DNA from: an uncultured Alistipes sp.
GTDB taxonomy: Bacteria; Bacteroidota; Bacteroidia; Bacteroidales; Rikenellaceae
Length of the DNA stretch: 38,787 bases
Direction: 5' to 3'
Assembly: GCF_902388705.1 (NCBI RefSeq)
Contig: NZ_CABMQJ010000020.1
Span: 1-38,787 of the forward strand
Both the position numbers and the translations under genes were made by a program. Every line of letters begins with the position of its first letter. The first letter of the stretch is position 1. The notes below the pieces were generated by a model. It made no database searches and was not told the DNA's origin. It was given only the letters and a program-made list of their open reading frames with translations. Shown here in pieces: positions 17,268 to 25,811 of this stretch.

Positions 17268-17303
17268 GTGCGTCCCGGTGCGTCTGCCCGGTGCGTCTGC
17301 CCG
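17268..17303. repeat. 13-bp tandem repeat, about 2.8 copies
   Basis: GTGCGTCTGCCCG occurs exactly twice (17278-17290, 17291-17303), preceded by a 10-base variant lacking CTG (17268-17277). It is non-coding, between convergent genes. Confidence 0.75.
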
Positions 17304-17340
17304 GTGCGGACAATTTGCCGGAAGGCCTCGATGCGAAAAA

Positions 17341-17368
17341 GGGCGGTTCTGAAAAAGAACCGCCCTTT
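17341..17368. terminator. Bidirectional terminator between convergent genes
   Basis: GGGCGGTTCT (17341-17350), loop GAAAA, AGAACCGCCC (17356-17365). It is flanked by A5 on the left and TTT on the right, so it can serve the DUF418 gene (+) and, better, the clostripain gene (-). Confidence 0.85.
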
Positions 17369-17387
17369 GCATGCTGTCGCTTTGCCC

Positions 17388-18917
17388 TTATTCCGCTTTG
17401 TGGGTGGCTTTCCACCAGGCCGTCTGCCGCTTTGCGGTTGTCGACGGGCTGGTGCTGGGATCCGATGTGGTGACACCCGAGAACGTGCGGATGGGGTAGG
17501 CCGTGCCGCCGTAACTCATCGAATAGTACTCGGGCGTGTGCTTACGGTAGGCCGAAGGCACCGTGAGTTCCAATTGCTCCTCGAATTGCGACAGCAATCC
17601 CTGGTCGGTGCACAGGTGACGCACATAATCGCCCAAGTCGAAAAACCGGACGGGAGAGTAGCCGTCGAGCTGCTGCAGGTCGCCGAGCTGCGATGTGTCG
17701 AATGTGTGCTTTTCGTTTATGCGCTGCATCACCGCTGCCAGCGCGTCGAGCCGGGAGCATACCGTGACGCCGATTGTGCCGTACGGGAATTGGTAAGACA
17801 TGTAAAAGTCGTAGAACGCATTGCATATCCCGGCATAATCCACCTCGCCGAACATGTAATGCCCCATCCGTGCGTACGGAAATCCGTAGGCCATGATTTC
17901 GCTTGTCGAGCCGATGAGGTGATCCGTGACTTCGCGCAGTTCGAAAGCCACCTCGATCGAGGACATGTAGCAGTCGTCGAACAGGATGTAGTCCATTTTC
18001 ATGCCGGCCGCCGATATACCCCGGGCAAGGGTCGGAATGTCGGTCTGGTAGCTGCTCGATGAACCTCCGAACCAGCGGGTCAGTATCTTTCCGGGGGCGG
18101 CATATTCCCAGTACTCTTTCTCCGGTGCGGCCGTGCCTGCGCGCGGTGCGGCCGTTGCCGTGGGGTATGTTTCCGGATGGGCGGGGAGCCATGCCATTCC
18201 GTGGCAGCCGATTGTCATGGCGTACTTCTCCGCCGGGGCGAACTGCTTTACCTCTTCGAGGATCGAGGCGATTCCCTCCGAAGTCGTGAATGCGGGAACT
18301 TCGTCGTATGTTTTTAATTCATGGCGCAGGCTTGTGCCGTTGTCGTGGTACACTTCGAAAAGTTCGGCCTGTTTTGCCGTCGGCATGAAAAATACCAACA
18401 GCCGTTCGTCTTGCAGGTGTCCCTCGGCCACGATGCTCTCCATGTCGGCGATGTTTTGCCTGAAATACTCGGTGAGCGGCTGTGAGGGCCCCGACCAGGG
18501 CAGGTACATGAGCACGGTTCGCCGTGCCACAGCAGGGCTTTGTACGATTTCGACGCCTGTTTCCGCAGCTCCCGACGACAGGCGGAGCGATACACGGCCC
18601 AGCGTCCTGCGTCGGGTGTCGGGATTCTCCCTTGTGGCCGTCACGGTGAGCGTCGTTTCCCCGCGCGTGCCTTCCGCGGACGATATGTCGAAGCCGCCGC
18701 CCGTCGTGGAGAGCGTCCACGGTCCGGTCGCCGTTACGGTGAAGGTCGCCTCGGAGCCCGCCGTATTGCGCAGCACGATTTCGTCCGCGCTGCTTTCCAG
18801 CACCGGTTGTTCGGCCTCGTCCTTGCTGCACCCGGCGAGCAGGGGCAGGGCCAGCAGCAGCCAGAGTGCGCGCCGGATTATTTGTAGGTACGGGGTTTCA
18901 GGTTGTTGAATTGCCAT
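17388..18917 (-). CDS. Clostripain-like (C11) cysteine peptidase lipoprotein with BACON domain
   Basis: A 509-residue lipoprotein. The signal ends in the lipobox LLAGC (Cys30). A BACON beta-sandwich follows (about 40-128, with ATFTVTATGPWTLS and VEIVQSP), then a C11 peptidase domain from VLMYLPWSGP onward. The catalytic dyad is visible: His239 in IGCHGMAW and Cys316 in LFDDCYMSS. C11 peptidases cleave after basic residues, and Bacteroidales have many surface members whose targets are mostly unknown. BACON domains often bind mucin or glycans. The only upstream ATG (18917) places the start 40 bases inside the preceding DUF4919 gene, an unusually long overlap for this window, so the two are probably translated together. 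The C-terminal tail is Ser/Thr-rich. Confidence 0.9.
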   Translation of the reverse strand: MAIQQPETPYLQIIRRALWLLLALPLLAGCSKDEAEQPVLESSADEIVLRNTAGSEATFTVTATGPWTLSTTGGGFDISSAEGTRGETTLTVTATRENPDTRRRTLGRVSLRLSSGAAETGVEIVQSPAVARRTVLMYLPWSGPSQPLTEYFRQNIADMESIVAEGHLQDERLLVFFMPTAKQAELFEVYHDNGTSLRHELKTYDEVPAFTTSEGIASILEEVKQFAPAEKYAMTIGCHGMAWLPAHPETYPTATAAPRAGTAAPEKEYWEYAAPGKILTRWFGGSSSSYQTDIPTLARGISAAGMKMDYILFDDCYMSSIEVAFELREVTDHLIGSTSEIMAYGFPYARMGHYMFGEVDYAGICNAFYDFYMSYQFPYGTIGVTVCSRLDALAAVMQRINEKHTFDTSQLGDLQQLDGYSPVRFFDLGDYVRHLCTDQGLLSQFEEQLELTVPSAYRKHTPEYYSMSYGGTAYPIRTFSGVTTSDPSTSPSTTAKRQTAWWKATHKAE

Positions 18918-19615
18918 GTCCTGTCACGTTTGTAGGTGTAGCCCTCGGGCTTGTTCCAGTAGACGCGCCCGAAGTCGAAGTAGAATCCTTTGCGTTTCTT
19001 GTCTTCCACGATGCGGGGTGTCGTCAGCGGTATGTATTCCACCGTGCGGCTGATGATGCGGCTCTTGTCGTAGGTGTAACCCTCGGTGGTCAGCAAATCG
19101 AGCGCATGGTCGAACATCAGGATATGCCGGGGCGTTTTCTGCGTGAGGGCGTCGCCCGAGTCCTGAATCGCGCGGATAACTCCCTGCATGCGGTTGTAGT
19201 ACATCTTCTCCTGCAGTTTGTTGCCCAGCGCCCCGTGGGCATAGGCCATCAGGTTCAGGATTTTGGGGCTGAACGGGTCGCGGGCGAGCGCAGCTTCGCC
19301 CACGAAGAGCATCGTATCCAGCGTTTCGACCGCCGGATTGTCGGGGTCGAGGCCTGCGGCCAGCATCAGCAGCTTGTCCAAATCGGGATTCGTCGCCAGC
19401 GGCTTGTAGTCGTCCTGGTACGCATAGCCGTAGTAGAGGTAATGGTAATCCTCGTCGGTGAGCGTTTCGTCGCCCGCGTTGTAACGCATCATCAGCGATG
19501 TGTAGTAAAACGGCGACGAAGCGTCCATCGTCTTGTTCTGAATATCCTCCTCGACGGGGACTTTCGCGGCGGCGAACGCCGGAAGCAGGAGCAGTGCCAG
19601 CAGTAAATTTTTCAT
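18878..19615 (-). CDS. DUF4919 domain secreted protein
   Basis: A 245-residue protein with a signal peptide (about 1-17, LLLPAFAAA). The mature part matches what I know of DUF4919: early FYYTSLMMRYNAGDETLTDEDYHYLYYGYAYQ-type sequence, then helical repeats and a KGFYFDFGRVYWN-like end. The family is Bacteroidota-specific and of unknown function. The gene starts 39 bases after dapA stops and overlaps the clostripain gene by 40 bases. It therefore looks like the third gene of a ligA-dapA-DUF4919-C11 transcription unit. The co-location with a surface peptidase may matter more than that with dapA. Confidence 0.82.
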   Translation of the reverse strand: MKNLLLALLLLPAFAAAKVPVEEDIQNKTMDASSPFYYTSLMMRYNAGDETLTDEDYHYLYYGYAYQDDYKPLATNPDLDKLLMLAAGLDPDNPAVETLDTMLFVGEAALARDPFSPKILNLMAYAHGALGNKLQEKMYYNRMQGVIRAIQDSGDALTQKTPRHILMFDHALDLLTTEGYTYDKSRIISRTVEYIPLTTPRIVEDKKRKGFYFDFGRVYWNKPEGYTYKRDRTWQFNNLKPRTYK

Positions 19616-19654
19616 ATCCGAGTTTTAGTCCGTATTTTAGACACTAACGCGGAA

Positions 19655-20545
19655 TCAGCGCAAATCGTATTTCGCAATGAGGTTCCGGAATTTTTCGTGC
19701 AGCGCCTGCGAGCCCTCCACCAGCGGAAGCCGCATCGTGGGGCCGATGATGTCCATCTCCGCGAGCGCGCATTTCACGCCTACGGGGTTGCCCTCCTCGA
19801 AGAGCGCATGCACGGCCTGGTCGAGGCATTCGTAGGCTTTTTCGGCGCGGTCGAACTCCCCGGCCTTGGCATAGTTCACGCACTCCATGAACCGTTTGGG
19901 AAATGCGTTGGCCGCCACCGAGATTACGCCATCGCCGCCGCGCCGCATCAGGTCGAGCGTCATGCCGTCGTCGCCCGACAGGACGATGAATCCCTCGGGA
20001 CGGTTGTCGAGGATGCGCTGCATCTGGTCGATGTCGCCCGACGCCTCCTTGATGCCGATGACATTCTTCATGTCGCGCGCCAGCCGCAGTGTCGTTTCGG
20101 CCGTCATGTTGACGCCCGAACGGCCCGGGATGTTGTAGAGGATGACCGGCAGCGGCGAATGTTCCGACACGGTGCGGAAATGTTGGTACAATCCCTCCTG
20201 CGAGGGCTTGTTGTAATAGGGCGTGACGCTCAATATGGCGTCGGCGCCCCGCAAATCGAATTCGCGCAGCTGGTCGAGCACCTCGGAGGTCGAGTTGCCG
20301 CCGCAGCCCATCACCAGCGGCACGCGCCCGGCGATGTGGTTGGTGATGAACATGGCAATCACGGCGCGCTCGGGCATGTAGAGCGTCGGGGTTTCGGCCG
20401 TGGTGCCGAGCGCCACGATATAATCCACGCCGCCGTCGATTACGTAATCGATCATGCGTGCCAGTGCCTGGTAGTCGACTTTTCCACCGGTGGTAAAGGG
20501 GGTTATCATCGCGGCCCCCACGCCGCAAAGTTTGTTCCTTATCAT
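19655..20545 (-). CDS. dapA: 4-hydroxy-tetrahydrodipicolinate synthase
   Basis: A 296-residue class I aldolase that condenses pyruvate with aspartate semialdehyde in the diaminopimelate/lysine pathway, in the cytoplasm. Visible hallmarks are GTTAETPTL (Thr48-Thr49), YNIPGRSG (Tyr137) and the Schiff-base lysine Lys166 in GIKEASGD. Length matches the family. The start at 20545 (MIRNKLCGVG) is chosen because the frame upstream reads through the ligA 3' region. It is 44 bases downstream of ligA on the same strand and probably co-transcribed. Confidence 0.96.
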   Translation of the reverse strand: MIRNKLCGVGAAMITPFTTGGKVDYQALARMIDYVIDGGVDYIVALGTTAETPTLYMPERAVIAMFITNHIAGRVPLVMGCGGNSTSEVLDQLREFDLRGADAILSVTPYYNKPSQEGLYQHFRTVSEHSPLPVILYNIPGRSGVNMTAETTLRLARDMKNVIGIKEASGDIDQMQRILDNRPEGFIVLSGDDGMTLDLMRRGGDGVISVAANAFPKRFMECVNYAKAGEFDRAEKAYECLDQAVHALFEEGNPVGVKCALAEMDIIGPTMRLPLVEGSQALHEKFRNLIAKYDLR

Positions 20546-20589
20546 CGTATTTATAGTTTGTGCGTAGTTTCTCTCTGTTGCGCGGCGAA

Positions 20590-22719
20590 TCAGAACAGTT
20601 CGCCCTGCCGTGCCGCTTCCTCCTCCCTGGCCTCCGGGACGGAGGTTTTTCCGGTTGTTTCCGTATGCTTCTGCGCTGCTTCTTTTTCGGCCGTTCCGGT
20701 ATGCGCGTCCAGCATTCCGGCCGGGGGTGCCCCGTTTGCGAGCATGGCGATGAACTCCTCCTCGGTGAGCAGCGCGATGCCCAGCTTTTCGGCCTTTTTG
20801 AGCTTCGCCGGGCCCATATTTTCGCCCGCCACGATGTAGTCGACGCTGGCCGATACGGCGGCGAGGTTGCGCCCTCCGTGCAGTTCGATGAGCTCTTTCA
20901 GCTCGTCGCGGCTGTGCCCGGTGAATTTGCCCGAGATGACGAAACTCTTCCCCGCGAGCGATTCCGACGCCAGTTCCCGCGCCTCGGCTTCGAACTTCAA
21001 CCCCGCCTGGCGCAGGCGGCGGATGAGCGTGAGGTTCTGCTCGTCGGCGAAGTATTCGATGATGGCGTCGGCGATGCGTCCGCCCACTTCGTCGGCTTCG
21101 GTCAGCTCCTCGCGCGTGGCCTTCATCACGGCGTCGAGCGAGCGGAAATGCTCGGCGAGGTACTTGGCCGTCGTTTCGCCCACGAACCGGATGCCCAGCC
21201 CGAACAGCACGCGCCGGAACGGCACTTCGACCGAGCCGCGGATGCTGCGGATGATGTTGTCGGCCGACTTCTCGCCCAACCGCGGCAGGCCTGCCAGCTG
21301 TCCGGCCTGCAAATCGTACAGATCGGCGACGTTGCGCACCAGTCCGTTTTCGTAGAGCAGTTCGACGGTTTCTTCGCCCAGCCCCTCGATGTCCATCGCC
21401 TTGCGGCGGATGAAGTGGATGATGCGCCCGATAATCTGCGGGCGGCATCCGCCCTGGTTGGGGCAGTAGTGTTTCGCTTCGCCCTCGTAGCGCACCAGCG
21501 GCGTGCCGCACTCGGGGCAGACGGTGATGTACTCGAACGGCTTGCTCCCCGCAGGCCGTTGCGAGAGGTCTACGCCCGTGATTTTGGGGATGATTTCCCC
21601 GCCTTTCTCGACGTAGACCATGTCGCCCGGGCGGATGTCCAGCAGGGCCATCTGCTCGGCGTTGTGCAGCGTCGCGCGCCGCACCGTCGTACCCGCGAGC
21701 AGTACCGGTTCGAGGTTGGCCACGGGCGTTATGGCCCCCGTGCGCCCGACCTGGAACGACACGCTGTCGAGCCGCGTCAGGGCCTGTTCGGCCTTGAACT
21801 TGTAGGCTACGGCCCATTTCGGGGCCTTGGCCGTGAATCCCAGCTGTCGCCGCACGGCGAAGTCATTGACCTTGATCACCACGCCGTCGGTGGGGAAGGG
21901 CAGCGCATGCCGTCCCTCGTCCCAGTGCGCGATGTAGGCGTCGATCTCCTCCGCGGTGCGGCAGATGCGCGCTGCGTCCGAAACCTTGAAGCCCCATTCG
22001 CGGGCTTTCTGCAAACTCTCCCAGTGGGTCGTGAACGGCAAATCGTCGCCCGCCAGCTGGTAGAGCGTGCAGTCGAGGCCGCGTTTGGCCACCACCGACG
22101 AAGCCTGCTGCTTGAGCGTGCCGGCCGCGGCGTTGCGCGGGTTGGCGAAAAGCGCCTCCCCGGCGGCTTCGCGCTCGGCGTTGATTTTGTCGAACGAGGC
22201 GTAGGGCATCAGTATCTCGCCGCGTATTTCGAAATAGGCGGGCCAGTCGCCGCCCCGCAGGCGCAGGGGCACCGTACGCACCGTGCGCACGTTCGCCGTC
22301 ACGTCGTCGCCCTGCGTGCCGTCGCCGCGCGTAACGCCGCGCAGCAACTGTCCGTTTTCGTATGTGAGCGATATGGCCGTGCCGTCGAATTTCAGTTCGC
22401 AGACGAACTCCGTGGGGCCCGCCTCCTTTTCGATGCGGGCGATGAACTCGTGCAGTTCGTCGAGCGAATAGGTATTGCCGAGCGAAAGCATCGGGAAACG
22501 GTGCTTCACACTCTGGAATTCTGCTGTAATGTCGCTTCCGACGCGTACCGACGGAGAATTGGGGTCGGCCAGTTCGGGGTGCGCCCTCTCGATGTCCTGC
22601 AGTTCGCGCATCATCGTATCGAACTCGAAGTCGGAGATTTCCGGGGCGTTTTCGACGTAATATTTGAAGTTATGGTACTCGAGCTGCCGCCGCAGCTCTT
22701 CGACTCTCTCGCGTATCAT
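20590..22719 (-). CDS. ligA: NAD-dependent DNA ligase
   Basis: A 709-residue replicative ligase that seals nicks in duplex DNA using NAD+. The order is domain Ia (HNFKYYVEN, SDFEFD), the adenylation domain with the nucleophile Lys110 in CELKFDGTAIS, an OB fold, and a four-Cys zinc finger (CPECG...YCPNQGGC). Helix-hairpin-helix repeats (GLGEETVELL, GIRFVGETTA) and a BRCT domain (about 610-680, KSFVISGKFTGHSRDEL) follow. A 40-residue Glu/Lys/Thr-rich tail after the BRCT domain is a small extension over typical members. It is the first gene of the - strand cluster, with a weak -7 box (TACCTTTA, 22739-22746) just upstream. Confidence 0.97.
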   Translation of the reverse strand: MIRERVEELRRQLEYHNFKYYVENAPEISDFEFDTMMRELQDIERAHPELADPNSPSVRVGSDITAEFQSVKHRFPMLSLGNTYSLDELHEFIARIEKEAGPTEFVCELKFDGTAISLTYENGQLLRGVTRGDGTQGDDVTANVRTVRTVPLRLRGGDWPAYFEIRGEILMPYASFDKINAEREAAGEALFANPRNAAAGTLKQQASSVVAKRGLDCTLYQLAGDDLPFTTHWESLQKAREWGFKVSDAARICRTAEEIDAYIAHWDEGRHALPFPTDGVVIKVNDFAVRRQLGFTAKAPKWAVAYKFKAEQALTRLDSVSFQVGRTGAITPVANLEPVLLAGTTVRRATLHNAEQMALLDIRPGDMVYVEKGGEIIPKITGVDLSQRPAGSKPFEYITVCPECGTPLVRYEGEAKHYCPNQGGCRPQIIGRIIHFIRRKAMDIEGLGEETVELLYENGLVRNVADLYDLQAGQLAGLPRLGEKSADNIIRSIRGSVEVPFRRVLFGLGIRFVGETTAKYLAEHFRSLDAVMKATREELTEADEVGGRIADAIIEYFADEQNLTLIRRLRQAGLKFEAEARELASESLAGKSFVISGKFTGHSRDELKELIELHGGRNLAAVSASVDYIVAGENMGPAKLKKAEKLGIALLTEEEFIAMLANGAPPAGMLDAHTGTAEKEAAQKHTETTGKTSVPEAREEEAARQGELF

Positions 22720-22738
22720 AATATAAGTATAACCTGCG

Positions 22739-22746
22739 TAAAGGTA
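22739..22746 (-). promoter_or_regulatory. Possible -7 box TACCTTTA for ligA
   Basis: One mismatch to TAnnTTTG, 19 bases before the ligA start codon. A TTTG at 22770-22773 (- strand) is 23 bases further upstream, slightly wide. Confidence 0.35.
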
Positions 22747-22858
22747 CGTATTTTGTTCTTAACAACCTGCAAAATCAAAAAAAATGCAAAAAAAAATTAC
22801 GGATGTGGCGCGATATGCAAATTTTGCTTATAATTGCAGAAAATTTCCAAGCACTATT

Positions 22859-23194
22859 ATGGCTAAACAGAATACGACGAAGAAACATATCGTAACGAGC
22901 TTCCATAACCTGGCCCCTGAATTGCAGGATTCCGTCAAGGAGAAATACCCTCTGGGCTTCACCGACGCGATGATTCGCGTGGATAAACCCAACGGCGATT
23001 TTTTCTATGCCGTGCCCTTCGACACGGATGAAATCGCCTACCTGGTGAAAATCGACGTCAAAATCGACGACAATACGCACGATGACGACGACAAGGATTA
23101 TTACGACGACGAAATCAAGGGTGCCGACGAAATCCAGGACGACGGCAGCTCCGACGGCGGCAGCGACGACTCCGACGACGACGTGAATATTTGA
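22859..23194 (+). CDS. Small conserved-looking protein with a strongly acidic tail
   Basis: A 111-residue cytoplasmic protein, without signal or membrane segment. Residues 1-75 form a compact domain (KKHIVTSFHNL, KYPLGFTDAMIRVDKPNGDFFYAVPF, YLVKIDVKIDD). The last 35 residues are mostly Asp, Ser and Gly. Similar short proteins with acidic tails exist in other Bacteroidales as I recall, but I know no function. The start at 22859 (MAKQNTTKK) is preferred over 22784, whose extra residues come from AT-rich intergenic sequence. The next gene begins 6 bases after its stop, so the two form an operon. The acidic tail resembles those of proteins that mimic nucleic acid or bind basic partners; this is only a comparison. 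Confidence 0.75.
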   Translation: MAKQNTTKKHIVTSFHNLAPELQDSVKEKYPLGFTDAMIRVDKPNGDFFYAVPFDTDEIAYLVKIDVKIDDNTHDDDDKDYYDDEIKGADEIQDDGSSDGGSDDSDDDVNI

Positions 23195-23200
23195 CGCTTT

Positions 23201-23809
23201 ATGATACGCATTCTTCCGGCATTCGCACTTCTGCTTTTCACGGCCTGCGGCCTTGCGGACGACGAGCGCGACGAGAAGAACAAGTACGTATACATCACCT
23301 TTGCAGATCCCGCGTTCGAGGCCTACTGCCTCGGGGAATTCGACCTTAACCGCGACGGGCGCATTTCGCGCTACGAGGCGCAGCGTGTCCTGACGATGGA
23401 TTGCTCCCGCCGGGACATCGGCGCCATGTGGGAGATCGGCGAATTCAGCCGTTTGCAGAATCTCGATTGCAGCGGCAACGCCCTCACGCAGCTCGACCTG
23501 CACAAATGCACGCAGCTGCGCACGCTCGACTGCAGCGACAACCGGCTCGCGTCGCTCGACGTGGACGGCCTGCGGGGGCTCACCGAGATGGATTGTTCCG
23601 CCAACGCGCTCGCGCGCCTCGATCTGAAATCCTGCGGTTCGCTGCTGGTGCTCGACTGCGGCGGCAACCGGCTCGTTACGCTCGACCTTACGCCGTGCGC
23701 CGGTACGCTCTACGCCGTCACGCACGGCAATCCTCCGCTCACGACCGTCTACTGCCTCGTTTCGCAGCAGGTCAATTCCGACGGACAGACCAAGATTATC
23801 CGGCGCTGA
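23201..23809 (+). CDS. Leucine-rich-repeat lipoprotein with one EF-hand
   Basis: A 202-residue protein with a lipoprotein-type leader ending at Cys16 (LLFTAC). An EF-hand loop follows, Asp48-x-Asn50-x-Asp52-Gly-Arg-Ile-x3-Glu59, with the full set of calcium ligands. Then come about four 21-residue leucine-rich repeats of the Bacteroidota type (LDCSGNALTQLDL, LDCSDNRLASLDV, MDCSANALARLDL, LDCGGNRLVTLDL). Surface LRR proteins of this type are thought to mediate protein binding or adhesion; no partner is known here. It follows the small acidic-tail gene with a 6-base gap. A terminator lies 31 bases after the stop. Confidence 0.85.
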   Translation: MIRILPAFALLLFTACGLADDERDEKNKYVYITFADPAFEAYCLGEFDLNRDGRISRYEAQRVLTMDCSRRDIGAMWEIGEFSRLQNLDCSGNALTQLDLHKCTQLRTLDCSDNRLASLDVDGLRGLTEMDCSANALARLDLKSCGSLLVLDCGGNRLVTLDLTPCAGTLYAVTHGNPPLTTVYCLVSQQVNSDGQTKIIRR

Positions 23810-23840
23810 CGCTCCGGCGCTTCCCGTGACCAATAAAACG

Positions 23841-23874
23841 ACGGACGGCCCTCTGAAAAGGGCCGTCCGTTTTG
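23841..23874. terminator. Bidirectional terminator between convergent genes
   Basis: A perfect 12-bp stem, ACGGACGGCCCT (23841-23852) with AGGGCCGTCCGT (23859-23870). TTTT follows on the + strand and TTTTATT on the - strand. It serves the LRR gene and the fimbrillin gene. Confidence 0.9.
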
Positions 23875-23892
23875 CATTTTGAACGGTAATAA

Positions 23893-25614
23893 TCAGTCGA
23901 TATGCTCGGTGTCGTTCACGGCGTAGCCCGTGCCGATGGCCTTTGCGGGGTTCTGCGCCCTGCCGTTTACCGTGATTGCCAGGCCGTCGGGGAATGTCGA
24001 ACAACTGTAAACCTTGCCGGAGTTATTGCCGGCCAAAGCTCCCGCGTAGGTGTCGCTTTTTCCCGTAGCGGTGATGCCGCTTTCGTTGCGGCAGGTGTGC
24101 ATTGCGGCCGCACCTCCGAGAAAGCCCACGATACCTCCGGCATATACGGGAGCATTGGGTATGTTTACCGTGAGTGCTTCGCCTTTTCGGGTGCATCCGC
24201 TGATGTTGTTCAAGGCCTGGCCGACGATGCCGCCCGCATAGACGGTTTGGGTCATTGCCGTGTTTTCCGCCGTCAGCGCTCCCGAATGGGCGCATCCGGT
24301 TATTTCTTGGGTGCATGCCCCGGCGATAGCTCCCAGATAGATCGTGTAGGGATTGCCGCTGCCGTTGTAGACAACGTCCCCTTCGAGCGTCAGGTTCGAG
24401 ATGTTGCAGCCGGAATAACCGCTGATATTACCGAAGAATCCGAGGTAACACCCATTTTTGTCCGAAAGGTGGAATGTGCCGCTGACGGTGTGGCCGTTAC
24501 CGTCGAAATTCCCGCCGAAATAGATCCCGTCCGAACCGATGGGCAGCCACGGGTCGGCGGCGGAAGTCGTGATGCCGGAAACGGATGTCGTCAGTTCGAA
24601 ATATTTGCGGTGATACATCTCTCCGGCGCGTACTGCGCCTGCCAGGGCCCGCAGGTTGGTTTCGGTTGCGATTTGGTAAGGATTGCCCTGCTCTCCCGTT
24701 CCGCCTTCGTAGATTTTGTGTGCGGTCCATTTCGCGGCCCCGAGCGTCAGCGGATAACACTTCCCGGTTTCGATCTTTGCTCCCCGGAGCGTCGCGGTGT
24801 AGATGCTGTTGCCGACGACCAGATCGATTTCAAGGGCCTGTCCCGAGAGTTCGCTCCCGGGCCTGACGGGCAGATAGACGGATTGTTCCGAGTTTGCTGC
24901 AAGCGACGTGCTGCCGGAGAATCGGATGTAGCTTTGCGCTGTGTTGTCGGCTCGTACCGCCGCCCCGGAGGTGATGTCGTAAGAACCGGTGTAGAAGATT
25001 TGGGAGCCGTCCTCCGATCCGATTCTTATTTGGGAGAGGGTTCCCGCGGCCCCTGCGGGGAGGGTGATGTTGAGTTTGAGCACGGCGCAGAGGGGCTTGA
25101 AGACCAGCAGCCGGTTTCCGGGGTCGTATCGCGCCCAGAGCGGAAACGGACTGCCGGGAAGCGAGGAAGCCGCAGGCAGGAAATTGGCGAGGCTGTAGCT
25201 CATGGATGCCGGATTGAAAATAGACGCGTAGGGCGACGCGTGGAGGGCATAGGCGGGCGTTGCATCTGCCGGGTAGTCGGCGCAGGTGAACGAGGCTGTT
25301 TTGCCGTCGGATGAGATATTGGCGCAGGTGAAAGTGTAGAGGGTTCCGGCGGAGGCGGTGCCTTGTTCGGCGCTGTTGATAATGTGGATTATGTCGCCGT
25401 TTTTCCATTTGAGCTCGATTTTGCTTGCGCCGTCGTCAATCGCCGAAACGCGGGTTTCGGGCGCGTCGTCCATCGTGGCGGTGATGGTGAAGGGGGCGGT
25501 GGTGCCGGGGGTGTCCGGGAGTGCGGGGGCGCCCGTGTCGTCTATCGAGCAGGCGAAGGCTGCGAGGGCCGTAACGGCGGCGGCAGCGTAACGGAAGATG
25601 GGTCGCGTGTTCAT
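23893..25614 (-). CDS. Fimbrillin-family lipoprotein with GLUG-type repeats
   Basis: A 573-residue protein with a lipoprotein-type leader (Cys22 in LAAFAC). The N-terminal half has the Mfa-like/fimbrillin signature: FTITATMDD, ETRVSAIDDG, KWKNGDIIHI, then strands up to YPLTLGAAKW. The C-terminal half carries glycine-rich GLUG-type repeats (FGGNFDGNGHTVSG, YAGGIVGQALNNISGC, YAGGIVGFLGG, YAGALAGNNSG), which build a beta-solenoid in secreted adhesins. A surface adhesin or fimbrial tip component is likely; the ligand is unknown. ATG 25614 (MNTRPIFRY) is chosen because it precedes the signal sequence. The preceding peptide gene ends 10 bases upstream and shares the promoter at 25812-25842. Confidence 0.85.
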   Translation of the reverse strand: MNTRPIFRYAAAAVTALAAFACSIDDTGAPALPDTPGTTAPFTITATMDDAPETRVSAIDDGASKIELKWKNGDIIHIINSAEQGTASAGTLYTFTCANISSDGKTASFTCADYPADATPAYALHASPYASIFNPASMSYSLANFLPAASSLPGSPFPLWARYDPGNRLLVFKPLCAVLKLNITLPAGAAGTLSQIRIGSEDGSQIFYTGSYDITSGAAVRADNTAQSYIRFSGSTSLAANSEQSVYLPVRPGSELSGQALEIDLVVGNSIYTATLRGAKIETGKCYPLTLGAAKWTAHKIYEGGTGEQGNPYQIATETNLRALAGAVRAGEMYHRKYFELTTSVSGITTSAADPWLPIGSDGIYFGGNFDGNGHTVSGTFHLSDKNGCYLGFFGNISGYSGCNISNLTLEGDVVYNGSGNPYTIYLGAIAGACTQEITGCAHSGALTAENTAMTQTVYAGGIVGQALNNISGCTRKGEALTVNIPNAPVYAGGIVGFLGGAAAMHTCRNESGITATGKSDTYAGALAGNNSGKVYSCSTFPDGLAITVNGRAQNPAKAIGTGYAVNDTEHID

Positions 25615-25624
25615 GGCCGTCGGG

Positions 25625-25788
25625 TTATTGGTTTGCCGACTCCCACGAATCGTCGTAGGGAATGTCATCGAGAAGCCGGGCGGATTCGGCGAATCCCTTT
25701 TCGACGGCGATGTCGAAAGCGGAGATTTCAGGGGTCAGGTACTCGGATTTCCCCCCCCCACTTTGTTCAGAGTGGTTTTCATGTGCAT
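25625..25788 (-). pseudogene. Small leader-type peptide gene, frameshifted at a nine-G run (possibly phase variable)
   Basis: Reading from ATG 25788 (or 25782, MKTTLNKVGGG) the frame hits TGA at 25735-25737, just after a run of nine G on this strand (25751-25759). With ten or seven G the frame would instead continue through EYLTPEISAFDIAVEKGFAE and on to DDIPYDDSWES, ending at TAA 25625-25627. That downstream stretch looks like the conserved short peptides (about 40-55 residues, acidic, Trp near the end) that often precede Bacteroidales fimbrillin-type genes. As sequenced the gene is off. It sits directly behind a perfect promoter and 10 bases before the fimbrillin gene. Confidence 0.7.
25751..25759. 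repeat. Homopolymer run of nine C (nine G on the coding strand)
   Basis: It lies early in the small peptide gene at 25625-25788. The repeat length sets whether the peptide frame stays open. Confidence 0.9.
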
Positions 25789-25811
25789 AATTTTAAGGTT
25801 TAACGCTTTCA

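Noticed and set aside
17268..17303. Short tandem repeat considered as a CRISPR remnant
   Set aside because: The units are 13 bases and directly adjacent, with no spacers and no cas genes nearby.
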